Assembly (NCBI GenBank): GCA_943329845.2
Contig: CALQFM020000001.1
Span: 1-64,000, forward strand
Length of the DNA: 64,000 bases
DNA from: Candidatus Kuenenia stuttgartensis
GTDB lineage: Bacteria; Pseudomonadota; Alphaproteobacteria; SMXS01
Direction: 5' to 3'
A model generated the notes under the pieces. The model was not told where the DNA came from and ran no database searches. It was given only the letters and a program-made list of their open reading frames with translations. Of the stretch, positions 7,952 to 15,904 are shown in pieces; the stretch's first letter is position 1, and every line of letters starts with the position of its first letter. The translations under genes and the position numbers were made by a program.

Positions 7952-9253
7952 TCAGTCCAGCTTGGAGATCATCTCCGGGATCGTGGTGAACTTGCGCCGC
8001 GGCGCGCCATGGGACGCGCCAGCCTCCTCGGCCGCCTCGATGCGTTTCCAGTCCGCGAAGCTCACCACCCGAACGCTGCGGCTTGCCAGCAGCCGGTCGA
8101 GGCCTGCCGGGCCCTGCCTGGAGGCATCCGGCGTCAGCGCCTTGGCAAACTCCGCCACCTGGCTGCCGTCGGGGAAATTGGTGGCGATGGTGCCGCTGGG
8201 CCCGCGCTTGGCCCAGCCCGCCACGTAAAGGCCGTCCTCGATCCTGCCGTCCCGGTTCTCGAACCGCTGGTTCTTCTCGTCATAGGGCACGTTGTCGAGC
8301 GGCGTCGACTGGGTGCCGATGCAGGCGACGACGATGTTGCACGGCACATCGAAGGTTTCGCCGGTCGCGACAACCTTGCCGTCTTCCGTCAACCGCGTCC
8401 GCTCCATGCGGATGGCGGACACCTTGCCCTCGCCCAGCACGGCCACGGGCATGGCGTAGAACTGCAGGTGGATGCGCACCGGCTTCTCGTCGCCCTTGTG
8501 CTTCGCATACTCCCGCAGATAGCCGATGTTCTTTTCCTGGCTGCCGCGGCCCTTGTCTTCCAGCTCCACGTCATCGCCGGGCAGCACCGCCGGATCGACA
8601 AGTGTGACCGCATTGTCCAGCTCGCCGAACTCCTTCACTTCCTTGTGGGTGAAGGCGGCCTGCAGCGGCCCGCGCCGGGCGAACACATGAATGTCGGCCA
8701 GCGGCGCGACATCGATCGCGTCGGCGGCATAATGGGCCATGTCGGTGGCGCGCACTTCCTCGCCGGTCTTGGCCAGCAGCCGGGCCACGTCCAGCGCCAC
8801 ATTGCCGGCGCCGATCACCACGGCCGTGCCGGTGCTCAGGTCCGGCGCCAGTTCCTTGAAATCAGGATGGGCGTTGTACCAGCCGACGAACTCGGACGAG
8901 CCGTAGACGCCCACCAGATCCTCGCCGGGTATGCCCAGGCGGCGGTCCTTCGGCGCGCCGGTCGCCAGCACCACGGCGTCATAGAGGCCGCGCAGCTCGG
9001 CGATCGACACGTCGCGCGGTACTTCCACGTTGCCGAGGAAGCGCACCTGCGGCGACTGGGCCGTGCGCTCGAAAATCTTGGCGATCTTCTTGCTGCTCTG
9101 GTGATCCGGCGCAACGCCGGCGCGGATCAGGCCGAACGGCGTCGGCAGGCGGTCGATGATGTCCACCCTGCAGTCCGGGATGTCCTTGATCAGCGCGGCG
9201 GCCGAATAGAATCCGCCGGGACCGGACCCGACAATCGCAACGGTCAGGCCCAT
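7952..9253 (-). CDS. Ferredoxin/adrenodoxin-type NADP reductase (FprA-like flavoprotein)
   Basis: The product (433 residues) belongs to the adrenodoxin-reductase family. It has the FAD motif VGSGPGGFYSA at the N-terminus, the NADP motif VIGAGNVALDVAR in the middle and the family hallmark GWAKRGPSGTIATN. It moves electrons between NADP(H) and a ferredoxin. The nearby korAB needs ferredoxin, so the two could share a carrier; this is inference. The start at 9253 is preferred over an ATG 18 bases upstream because a near-perfect ribosome site (GGGGAGAGG, 9261-9269 on the minus strand) lies seven bases before it and overlaps that upstream ATG. Confidence 0.88.
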   Translation of the reverse strand: MGLTVAIVGSGPGGFYSAAALIKDIPDCRVDIIDRLPTPFGLIRAGVAPDHQSSKKIAKIFERTAQSPQVRFLGNVEVPRDVSIAELRGLYDAVVLATGAPKDRRLGIPGEDLVGVYGSSEFVGWYNAHPDFKELAPDLSTGTAVVIGAGNVALDVARLLAKTGEEVRATDMAHYAADAIDVAPLADIHVFARRGPLQAAFTHKEVKEFGELDNAVTLVDPAVLPGDDVELEDKGRGSQEKNIGYLREYAKHKGDEKPVRIHLQFYAMPVAVLGEGKVSAIRMERTRLTEDGKVVATGETFDVPCNIVVACIGTQSTPLDNVPYDEKNQRFENRDGRIEDGLYVAGWAKRGPSGTIATNFPDGSQVAEFAKALTPDASRQGPAGLDRLLASRSVRVVSFADWKRIEAAEEAGASHGAPRRKFTTIPEMISKLD

Positions 9254-9271
9254 CAGCCCACCTCTCCCCAA

Positions 9272-9330
9272 TGAAGTCTCACTTCAATCCCCGTGCCGCG
9301 GCCCCGTCCGGTGCCTATATCGCAATATAG
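9272..9330. promoter_or_regulatory. Two small inverted repeats in the divergent reductase / ECF-sigma promoter region
   Basis: Two short dyads lie in the 164-base gap between diverging genes. One is tgaagt-ctc-acttca (9272-9286) and the other is ctatat-cgca-atatag (9315-9330). Either could be an operator. No convincing housekeeping promoter was found around them. Confidence 0.3.
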
Positions 9331-9417
9331 TCATCCGTGCCGAAGGGTTTGCCGCAGGCCTCCGTTTAATAGCCAAGAACAGGGCTTAGGGCAACGATTG
9401 GCGATCGGATAAACTGC

Positions 9418-10071
9418 GTGAAACCGTCCTGGGAGATGAGCGGTTTGGCCATGGACAGCACGCGCGGCGCCGCACCCGCCGGCACAGCCGACGCGACCGC
9501 CCTGAACATCCTCTCGGACGAGGCGCTGATGCAGCGCGTCGGCGGGGGCGACGAGCCGGCATACCGGATCCTGGTGGCGCGCCATCTGTCCCGCCATCTG
9601 GGCTTCGCCACGCGGCTGCTGGGCGACCGCGCCGAGGGCGAGGAAGTGATGCAGGAGGCGTTCCTGAAGCTGTGGCGCGGCGCGGCCAACTGGCAGCCCC
9701 GCGGCGCGCGGTTCACCACCTGGTTCTACCGCGTGGTGCTGAACCTGTGCATCGACCGGCAGCGCAAGCGGCGCGGCCGCCAGGTGCCGATCGAGGACGC
9801 GGGCGACCCGGTGGACCAGCGCCAGCCTGCCGATGCGGGTATTCACGACCGGCAGATGAGCCGCCAGATCGACGGCGCGCTTGCCGAACTGCCCCAGCGG
9901 CAGCGCGAGGCGGTCAGCCTGTGCTACCTGCAGGGGCTGACCAACAGGGAGGCAGCCGACGTGCTGCAGGTCAACATCAAGGCCCTGGAAAGCCTGCTGA
10001 CGCGCGGCCGCGCCGCGTTGAAGCAGCGCCTGGGGCATCTGAGGAGCGAACTCACGGGGGGCACGCCATGA
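9418..10071 (+). CDS. ECF-family RNA polymerase sigma factor
   Basis: The protein is about 200 residues and has only sigma regions 2 and 4, as in extracytoplasmic-function factors. Region 2 runs from DEALMQRVGGGDEPAY through EEVMQEAFLKLWR, and region 4 contains LPQRQREAVSLCYLQGLTNREAADVL. It directs RNA polymerase to stress-response promoters. The start is uncertain: the GTG at 9418 or the ATGs at 9436 or 9451 are possible and none has a clear ribosome site. The stop overlaps the start of the next gene (ATGA), so the downstream membrane protein is translationally coupled and is the likely regulator of this factor. Confidence 0.88.
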   Translation: MKPSWEMSGLAMDSTRGAAPAGTADATALNILSDEALMQRVGGGDEPAYRILVARHLSRHLGFATRLLGDRAEGEEVMQEAFLKLWRGAANWQPRGARFTTWFYRVVLNLCIDRQRKRRGRQVPIEDAGDPVDQRQPADAGIHDRQMSRQIDGALAELPQRQREAVSLCYLQGLTNREAADVLQVNIKALESLLTRGRAALKQRLGHLRSELTGGTP

Positions 10072-10508
10072 GCATGAGCATGGACGAATTCAGGACTCTG
10101 CTGGAGGCGTGGGGCGCCGATCCGGCGCGATGGCCGCGCGAGCGGCAGACCGGCGCCCAGGCGCTGCTGGCATCGTCCGGGGAAGCCCGGATGCTGCTGG
10201 CCGACGAAGCCGCGTTCGACGCGCTGCTGGCCGGCGTGCCCGAGACCGTGCCCAGCGCGGCACTGATGCAGGGCATCCTGGCGATCCCGCGCACCGCGAA
10301 GCAGGAGCGAAAGGCCGGCGGCTGGCGGTTCGGCTTCCTGCCGGCACTGCCGCGTTTCGCCGGACTGGCGACCGCTGCGATGCTGGGCTTTTACATCGGC
10401 ACCACAAGCCTGTTCCAGCCGGCCCGGTCCATGGCGGCCGACACCGAGACCGTGAACATCAGCGACTATGTGTTCGGCGACAGCATCGACGGAGGAGCAG
10501 GACAATGA
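10068..10508 (+). CDS. Single-pass membrane protein, probable anti-sigma factor
   Basis: This 146-residue protein has a soluble N-terminal part (about residues 1-95), one membrane segment around 104-122 (FAGLATAAMLGFYIGTTSLF) and a short outer tail. I do not recognise a named anti-sigma domain. Size, topology and coupling by ATGA overlap to the ECF sigma gene upstream and the Spy/CpxP-like gene downstream all suggest that it holds the sigma factor at the membrane. The N-terminus MSMSMDEFRTLLEAWGADPARWP resembles segments seen in alphaproteobacterial genes that follow ECF sigma factors. Confidence 0.65.
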   Translation: MSMSMDEFRTLLEAWGADPARWPRERQTGAQALLASSGEARMLLADEAAFDALLAGVPETVPSAALMQGILAIPRTAKQERKAGGWRFGFLPALPRFAGLATAAMLGFYIGTTSLFQPARSMAADTETVNISDYVFGDSIDGGAGQ

Positions 10509-11017
10509 CCCGTTCGGAGAAGTGGCTGCTGGCGGGCCTGGGCCTGTCGCTTGCCGTCAACGGCCTGCTGGCCGCCCTGCTGTTCTTTCATCCCGGCCAT
10601 CACCGTGATCGCCACCACGGGCCGGACGTACGGGTCGGACGTATGGAGCAACACCTGGCACCGGCGTCGCGGGAGATCTTGCGCGCCGCGGTCGACAGGA
10701 ATCGCGCCGCGCTGAGGCAGGAATTCGAGGCCATGCGCGACGCCCGCGACGACATCGCCGACGCGCTGGAGAAGGAGCCGTTCGACCGCGCCGCGCTGGA
10801 AGCCGCCTTCGGCCGCGTCGGCAGTCACCGGGACATCATCCAGGCGACCATCCAGCGGAGCTTCATCGAGGCCGCGTCCCGGCTTCCCGTCGAGGAACGG
10901 GTGAAGCTGGCCAGGGGCGGCGAGCGCTATCTGCGCCGGCTGTTCGGCCCCCGCCGGGGCGATGGGCCCGGTCGCGGCGGCTGCGGGGACGATGGCCCGC
11001 CGGAGCCGGCGCCCTGA
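10505..11017 (+). CDS. Periplasmic heavy-metal sensor-like protein (Spy/CpxP-type helical domain)
   Basis: The 170-residue protein has one N-terminal membrane segment (residues 7-28), then a histidine-rich stretch (HPGHHRDRHHGP). A charged, all-helical region follows, with repeated Arg/Glu heptads such as AAVDRNRAALRQEFEAMRDARDDIADALEKE. This is the pattern of the heavy-metal-resistance/CpxP-like family (CnrX, ZraP). Its start overlaps the stop of the previous gene by four bases, completing a three-gene sigma / regulator / periplasmic sensor operon. The His patch could bind metal. The C-terminus is rich in Gly, Pro and Arg. Confidence 0.75.
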   Translation: MTRSEKWLLAGLGLSLAVNGLLAALLFFHPGHHRDRHHGPDVRVGRMEQHLAPASREILRAAVDRNRAALRQEFEAMRDARDDIADALEKEPFDRAALEAAFGRVGSHRDIIQATIQRSFIEAASRLPVEERVKLARGGERYLRRLFGPRRGDGPGRGGCGDDGPPEPAP

Positions 11018-11089
11018 AACTCGGGTTGGCGGTAATAGTGCTCGCGGTCACCGCCTGATGGATGCCGATGGCGATATTTCCGCCGCCAC

Positions 11090-11105
11090 TGAACCCGCGG
11101 GTTCA
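11090..11105. promoter_or_regulatory. Perfect 16-bp palindrome upstream of rpoH
   Basis: The sequence tgaacccgcgggttca is a perfect palindrome in the 228-base gap between the sensor gene and rpoH. It could be an operator. No strong housekeeping promoter is visible beside it. The rest of the gap holds two gttcat repeats but nothing else recognised. Confidence 0.35.
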
Positions 11106-11245
11106 AAAGCCTTCAGACCCCGCTCTTAAAGTGGAATCTGAACGCCCGGAACCGTTCATGTTCAGGCAGCGTTCATCTCAAGAACACCATTCTTCATCGT
11201 GACGAGGGCACGAAACCCTAGGTTCCACGATCCATCGGGGTGACG

Positions 11246-12118
11246 ATGTCGAGAGCAACTTTTGTCGCGGATGAGAATCTGGGCCGCTTCCTCAAGGAGA
11301 TGCGGCGCTACTCGGTTCTGACCGCCAACAACGAACAAACACTGGCGCTGGCCTGGCAGCAGCAACGGTGCCCACACGCGGCCGAGCAGCTGGTCGGCAG
11401 CCACCTTCGCCTCGTCGTGAAGGTCGCGAAAAGCGTCAGGGGCTATGGATTGCCGCTGGGCGAACTGGTCGCCGAGGGCAATGTGGGCCTGATGCAGGCC
11501 ATCGACCGTTTCGAGCCGGAGCGCGGCTTCCGCCTGTCCACCTATGCGCTGTGGTGGATCCGGGCGACGATCCAGGAATATGTCCTGCGGTCGTGGTCCA
11601 TGGTGAAGCTGGGCACCACGTCGGCGCAGAAGAAGCTGTTCTTCAATCTGCGCCGGCTGAAGACCAATCTCCGCGCCATCGAGGAAGACACGCTGACGCC
11701 CGTGCAGGTCGCCTTCATCGCCCACCAGCTCCAGGTGAGCGAGGAGGACGTGATCTCCATGAACCAGCGGCTGTTCGGCCGCGACCAGTCGCTGAACGTG
11801 ACGATCTCGGACGAGGACGACACGGAATGGCAGGATTGGCTGGAGGACGGCGAGGCCTCGCAGGAGGACTCGCTGATCGAGAACGACCAGATGGCCAAAC
11901 GCCGGGCACTGATGACGCGGTGCCTGACGCATCTCGACCAGCGTGAGCAGCATATCCTGATCAATCGCAGACTGCGCGACGATCCGCCGACCCTCGACGC
12001 CCTGTCGCAGGAACACGGCATTTCGCGCGAGCGTGTCAGGCAGATCGAGGTGCGTGCCTTCGAGAAATTGAAGCGCATCATGCGCGCCCCGGACATGCCG
12101 ACGGCCTACGCCGCCTGA
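11246..12118 (+). CDS. rpoH: Heat-shock sigma factor RpoH (sigma-32)
   Basis: The 290-residue protein has sigma-70 regions 2 to 4. Region 2 includes LVGSHLRLVVKVAKSVRGYG and ERGFRLSTYALWWIRATIQEY. The RpoH box is present as QKKLFFNLRRLK. Region 4 ends in LSQEHGISRERVRQIEVRAFEKLK. It directs transcription of chaperone and protease genes. The ATG at 11246 is preferred over the GTG at 11240 because gggg lies at the proper distance before it. A strong terminator follows. The gene is monocistronic and lies beside, but is not coupled to, the ECF operon. Confidence 0.95.
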   Translation: MSRATFVADENLGRFLKEMRRYSVLTANNEQTLALAWQQQRCPHAAEQLVGSHLRLVVKVAKSVRGYGLPLGELVAEGNVGLMQAIDRFEPERGFRLSTYALWWIRATIQEYVLRSWSMVKLGTTSAQKKLFFNLRRLKTNLRAIEEDTLTPVQVAFIAHQLQVSEEDVISMNQRLFGRDQSLNVTISDEDDTEWQDWLEDGEASQEDSLIENDQMAKRRALMTRCLTHLDQREQHILINRRLRDDPPTLDALSQEHGISRERVRQIEVRAFEKLKRIMRAPDMPTAYAA

Positions 12119-12152
12119 GGTCACTTTAGGAATACGGCTTGGGTCCCTTTCG

Positions 12153-12190
12153 GAAAACGGCTTCCCGTGTACGGACGGGAGGCCGTTTTC
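12153..12190. terminator. Terminator between rpoH and the aminotransferase gene
   Basis: A long stem with gaaaacggc pairing to gccgttttc, plus inner cccgt/acggg pairs, is followed by ttttgtt on the plus strand. It lies between two converging genes and should serve rpoH and probably both. Confidence 0.8.
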
Positions 12191-12196
12191 TTTTGT

Positions 12197-13351
12197 TCAC
12201 GGCCGCTGCTTCGGCAGCCATTCCTTCAGCCGCTTCGCCGCCTCGGCCATGTCTTCGCCGGTGCCCGCGAAGCACATCCGGATGAACCGGTCGCCGTCGA
12301 TCTCGTCGAAATCCGTGCCCGGCACCGTCGCCACGCCCGCGCCTTCCAGCATGGCGCGGCAGAACGCGGCGCTGTCGTTGGTGAAGCGCGACACGTCGGC
12401 ATAGAGGTAGAACGCGCCCTGCGGGTTGGCGAAACGCAGGCCCAGCGGCGCCAGCTCGGCGAGCAGCAGGTCGCGGTTGGCCTTGTAGCGGGCGACACGC
12501 TCATCCAGCTCGGCGCTGCAGTCGAACGCGGCCAGCGCCGCGTGCTGGGCCACGGTCGGCGGTGAAATGAACAGGTTCTGCGCCAGCCGCTCGACCGGCC
12601 GGATCAGCGCCTCGGGCACCACCATCCAGCCGATGCGCCAGCCGGTCATGCAGTAATATTTCGAGAAGCTGTTGATCACTACCGCGTCCGGGTTGAACGA
12701 CAGGGCGCTCACTTCATCCCCGTCGAACACCATGCGGTGATAGATCTCGTCCGAGATCAGCCTGATGCCGCGGTCTTCGCAGGCCGCGCCCAGCGCCGCC
12801 ATGCGTGCGGCATCGATCATGGTGCCCGTCGGATTGGACGGGCTGGCGACCAGCAGGCCGTCGAGCCTGTCGACGAACGCCAGGTGCGCCGGCGTGGGCT
12901 GGAAATTGTCGGCCAGGGTCGTGCGCAGCTCGACCGCCTCGATGCCCAGCGTGCGCATGATCCGCTCATAGGGCGGATAGCACGGCCGGCCGATCGCCAT
13001 CCGGTCGCCGATGTCGAAGCAGGCGGTGAACGCCAGGGTGAACGCCGCCGACGAGCCGGTGGTGACGATCACCCGCTTCGGGTCCACGTCGGCGCCATAG
13101 GCCTCGCCATAGTGCCGGGCGATGCGCTCCCGCAGCGGCGTGATGCCCAGCGCGACCGTGTAGCCGCCGCGGCCCGCACGCATGGTGCGCTCGGCCGCGT
13201 CGATCACCCGCTCGGGCGTCGGCGTGCCCGGCTCGCCCACCTCCATGTGGATGATGTGCCGACCCTGCGCCTCCAGCGCGGCGGCCGCCGTCATCACGTC
13301 CATGACGCGGAACGCGGGGATGTCGCTGCGCTTGGAAATTTTCGGCGGCAT
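12197..13351 (-). CDS. PLP-dependent class I/II aminotransferase
   Basis: The 384-residue protein has the fold-type I aminotransferase pattern: GEPGTPTP near the N-terminus, a YTVALGITPLRE segment, SPSNPTGT, SDEIYHRMVFDG and the PLP lysine in NSFSKYYCMTGWRIGW. These enzymes transfer amino groups between aspartate, aromatic or other amino acids and 2-oxo acids; the exact substrate is unclear. The start at 13351 gives MPPKISKRSDIP. A longer frame to 13498 would overlap the divergent Lon-like gene and lacks similarity. The two divergent genes then share a 105-base promoter region. Confidence 0.88.
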   Translation of the reverse strand: MPPKISKRSDIPAFRVMDVMTAAAALEAQGRHIIHMEVGEPGTPTPERVIDAAERTMRAGRGGYTVALGITPLRERIARHYGEAYGADVDPKRVIVTTGSSAAFTLAFTACFDIGDRMAIGRPCYPPYERIMRTLGIEAVELRTTLADNFQPTPAHLAFVDRLDGLLVASPSNPTGTMIDAARMAALGAACEDRGIRLISDEIYHRMVFDGDEVSALSFNPDAVVINSFSKYYCMTGWRIGWMVVPEALIRPVERLAQNLFISPPTVAQHAALAAFDCSAELDERVARYKANRDLLLAELAPLGLRFANPQGAFYLYADVSRFTNDSAAFCRAMLEGAGVATVPGTDFDEIDGDRFIRMCFAGTGEDMAEAAKRLKEWLPKQRP

Positions 13352-13456
13352 GGGAGCCTCGGAACGGTGCGGAACCAGCGCCGTTTCTCGCATCCCCGCG
13401 CGTTCAATCAAGACTTTTCCGGTCATCCGCCCTATTTTCCCCGGGGGAGAAACCGC

Positions 13457-15904
13457 ATGCCGACGAAGAAGCCCGCCGAATCCGACGCGCCCGTCCACCT
13501 GCCGTTGCCCGCCAGCGCGCTGTGCGGGCGGTGCGACGCGAGCACGCTGGGGTTCGAGACCACCGCCGAGCTCACCGAGGCCAACGGCGTCATCGGCCAG
13601 CAGCGCGCCATCGAGGCCATCGAGTTCGCGCTGGGCATGGACAAGCCGGGCTACAATTTGTTCGCCGTCGGCCCGCGCGGCACCGGCAAGTACCGGCTGG
13701 TGCGCGACCTAGTCGAGCGGGCGGCGTCGAAGCAGACGGCCGAACGCGAGTGGGCCTATGTCTACAATTTCGAGGACGAGCGCCGCCCCAACGCGCTGTC
13801 GCAGCCCGCCGGCCGCGGCGCGGCCTTCGCCGAGGCCATGGAGCAGCTGGTGCGGGACGTGCGCGCGGCGCTGACCAACGCGTTCACCAGCGAGGACTAC
13901 CGCAACGCCGTCCAGGCCATCCAGGACGAGGTGGAGCGGCGCCAGAACGCGGCGCTGGAGGCGCTGCGCGCCGAGGCGGCCGAAAAGCACATCACCCTGC
14001 TGAACACGCCCATGGGCATGGGCTTCGCGCCGCTGGAAGGCGGCAAGGTGATGGACCCGGAGAACTTCGCCAAGCTGCCCGAGGACGAGCGCAAGCGCAT
14101 CGAGGAAGACATAAGGGCGCTGCAGGAAGGCCTGCGCATCGCCATGCAGAAGATGCCCGCGGTGCTGCAGGAGGTGCGCGAGCGCATCGAGGCGGTGAAC
14201 GAGGAGACCGCCGAGTTCGCCACCGGCGGGCTGGTGCGCGCCGTGCAGGAACGCTACGCCGATCTCGAGGAGGTCGCCGCCCATCTGGAACGCGTCCATG
14301 CCGACCTGAAGGACAGCGTCGACCTGTTTCTGAAGGCGCAGAAGCCGGCCGACGACGACAAGGCGCCGGGCAGGGGCCGGGACCCTGAGAGCTATTTCCG
14401 CCGCTATCTGGTCAACCTGATCGTCGAGCACGCGGCCGGCGGGCCGGCGCCCGTGGTCTATGAGGACGAGCCCACCTATGAACGGCTGATCGGCCGCATC
14501 GAGCAGCGGGTGGAGATGGGCACGCTGGTGACCGACTTCAGCATGGTCCGAGCCGGCGCGCTGCACCGGGCGAATGGCGGCTACCTGCTGCTCGACGCGC
14601 GCAAGGTGCTGATGCAGCCGATGGCCTGGGAGGCGCTGAAACGCGCGGTGCGGGCGAACGAGATCCGCATCGAGCCGGTGTTCGGCGCCATGGGCCTGCC
14701 GGTCACCACCATGCTGGAGCCCGAAGCGATCCCACTGCGGGTGAAGATCATCCTGCTGGGCGAGGGCAGCATCTACTATCCGCTGCACGCCTATGATCCG
14801 GATTTCCCCGGCCTGTTCAAGGTGATGGCCGACTTCGACGAGCGGGTGGTCCGCGACGCCGATACCATCCAGAAGATGGCGCGGCTGATCGCCGCCCGGG
14901 CGCGCAGCGATGACCTGAAGCCGTTCCACCGCATCGCGGTCGCCCGGCTGATCGACGACATGTCGCGCGAGGAGGAGGACAGCGAGCGCCTGTCGGCCAA
15001 TGTGGAGCACCTGACCGACCTGATGCGCGAGGCTGACTACCTTGCCGGCAAGACCGGCCGCGAGGTGGTCGAGGCCGCCGACGTGGATGCCGCCATCGAT
15101 GCGCGCCGTCGCCGGGTCAGCCGCATCTCCGAGCGCATGCAGGCCGAGATCGTCCGCCAGACCATGCTGATCGACACCACGGGCGCGGTGACCGGCCAGA
15201 TCAACGGCCTGTCGGTCTATTCCATCGGCGCGGCGTCGTTCGGCAAGCCCAGCCGCATCACCGCCCGCGTCTGGCTGGGGCGCGGCGACGTGCTCGACAT
15301 CGAACGCACGGTGGCGCTCGGCGGGCCGCTGCATTCCAAGGGCGTGCTGATCCTGTCGGGCTATCTGGGCGCGCAATATTCCCAGGACATGCCGCTGTCG
15401 CTGTCGGCCAGCCTGGTGTTCGAGCAGTCCTATGGCGGCGTCGACGGCGACAGCGCCTCGTCGGCCGAGCTCTATGCGCTGCTGTCGGCGCTGGCCGAGG
15501 CGCCGATCTTCCAGCATTTCGCGGTCACCGGATCGGTCAACCAGCGCGGCCAGGTCCAGGCCATCGGCGGCGTCAACTACAAGGTCGAAGGGTTCCTCGA
15601 CCTGTGCGCCCAGCGCGGCCTGACCGGCAGGCAGGGCGTGCTGATCCCGACCGCCAACGTCAAGCACCTGATGCTGCATCACCGGGTGATCGACGCGGTC
15701 GAGGCGAAGCAATTCCATATCCATGCAGTCTCGAGCATCGACCAGGGCCTCGAGATCCTGACCGGCGTGGCGGCCGGCAAGGCGGATGCGAACGGCGTGT
15801 TTCCGCCGGGCACCATCAACGCGCGCGTCGCCGACCGGCTGCACGGTTTCGCCCAGGCACGGCAGCGCTTCGGCCAGCCGCCACGGTGGGAAGGCGACGC
15901 ATGA
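13457..15904 (+). CDS. Lon-like AAA+ ATP-dependent protease (LonB/AAA_32 type)
   Basis: The 815-residue protein has an N-terminal AAA_32-type ATPase with Walker A GPRGTGKYRL near residues 74-83, in which a tyrosine stands where Thr or Ser is usual. A long helical insertion follows (about 100-310), then GALHRANGGYLLLDARKVL. The C-terminal Lon protease domain (about 560-770) carries the catalytic Ser in DGDSASSAE and the Lys in GGVNYKVEGF. No substrate-binding Lon N-domain is present. The gggggaga site supports the ATG at 13457. The gene is coupled by ATGA to the next gene, which may encode a partner. It degrades unknown proteins in the cytoplasm. Confidence 0.9.
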   Translation: MPTKKPAESDAPVHLPLPASALCGRCDASTLGFETTAELTEANGVIGQQRAIEAIEFALGMDKPGYNLFAVGPRGTGKYRLVRDLVERAASKQTAEREWAYVYNFEDERRPNALSQPAGRGAAFAEAMEQLVRDVRAALTNAFTSEDYRNAVQAIQDEVERRQNAALEALRAEAAEKHITLLNTPMGMGFAPLEGGKVMDPENFAKLPEDERKRIEEDIRALQEGLRIAMQKMPAVLQEVRERIEAVNEETAEFATGGLVRAVQERYADLEEVAAHLERVHADLKDSVDLFLKAQKPADDDKAPGRGRDPESYFRRYLVNLIVEHAAGGPAPVVYEDEPTYERLIGRIEQRVEMGTLVTDFSMVRAGALHRANGGYLLLDARKVLMQPMAWEALKRAVRANEIRIEPVFGAMGLPVTTMLEPEAIPLRVKIILLGEGSIYYPLHAYDPDFPGLFKVMADFDERVVRDADTIQKMARLIAARARSDDLKPFHRIAVARLIDDMSREEEDSERLSANVEHLTDLMREADYLAGKTGREVVEAADVDAAIDARRRRVSRISERMQAEIVRQTMLIDTTGAVTGQINGLSVYSIGAASFGKPSRITARVWLGRGDVLDIERTVALGGPLHSKGVLILSGYLGAQYSQDMPLSLSASLVFEQSYGGVDGDSASSAELYALLSALAEAPIFQHFAVTGSVNQRGQVQAIGGVNYKVEGFLDLCAQRGLTGRQGVLIPTANVKHLMLHHRVIDAVEAKQFHIHAVSSIDQGLEILTGVAAGKADANGVFPPGTINARVADRLHGFAQARQRFGQPPRWEGDA

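Noticed and set aside
13352-13498. N-terminal extension of the aminotransferase
   Set aside because: It would overlap the divergent Lon-like gene and has no similarity to aminotransferases; the start at 13351 fits the family.
13709-15844. 711-codon open frame antisense to the Lon-like protease gene
   Set aside because: It has Gln/His/Arg/Leu/Val-rich low-complexity composition and no family motif, as expected for the antisense of a high-GC gene. The sense frame has full protease motifs.
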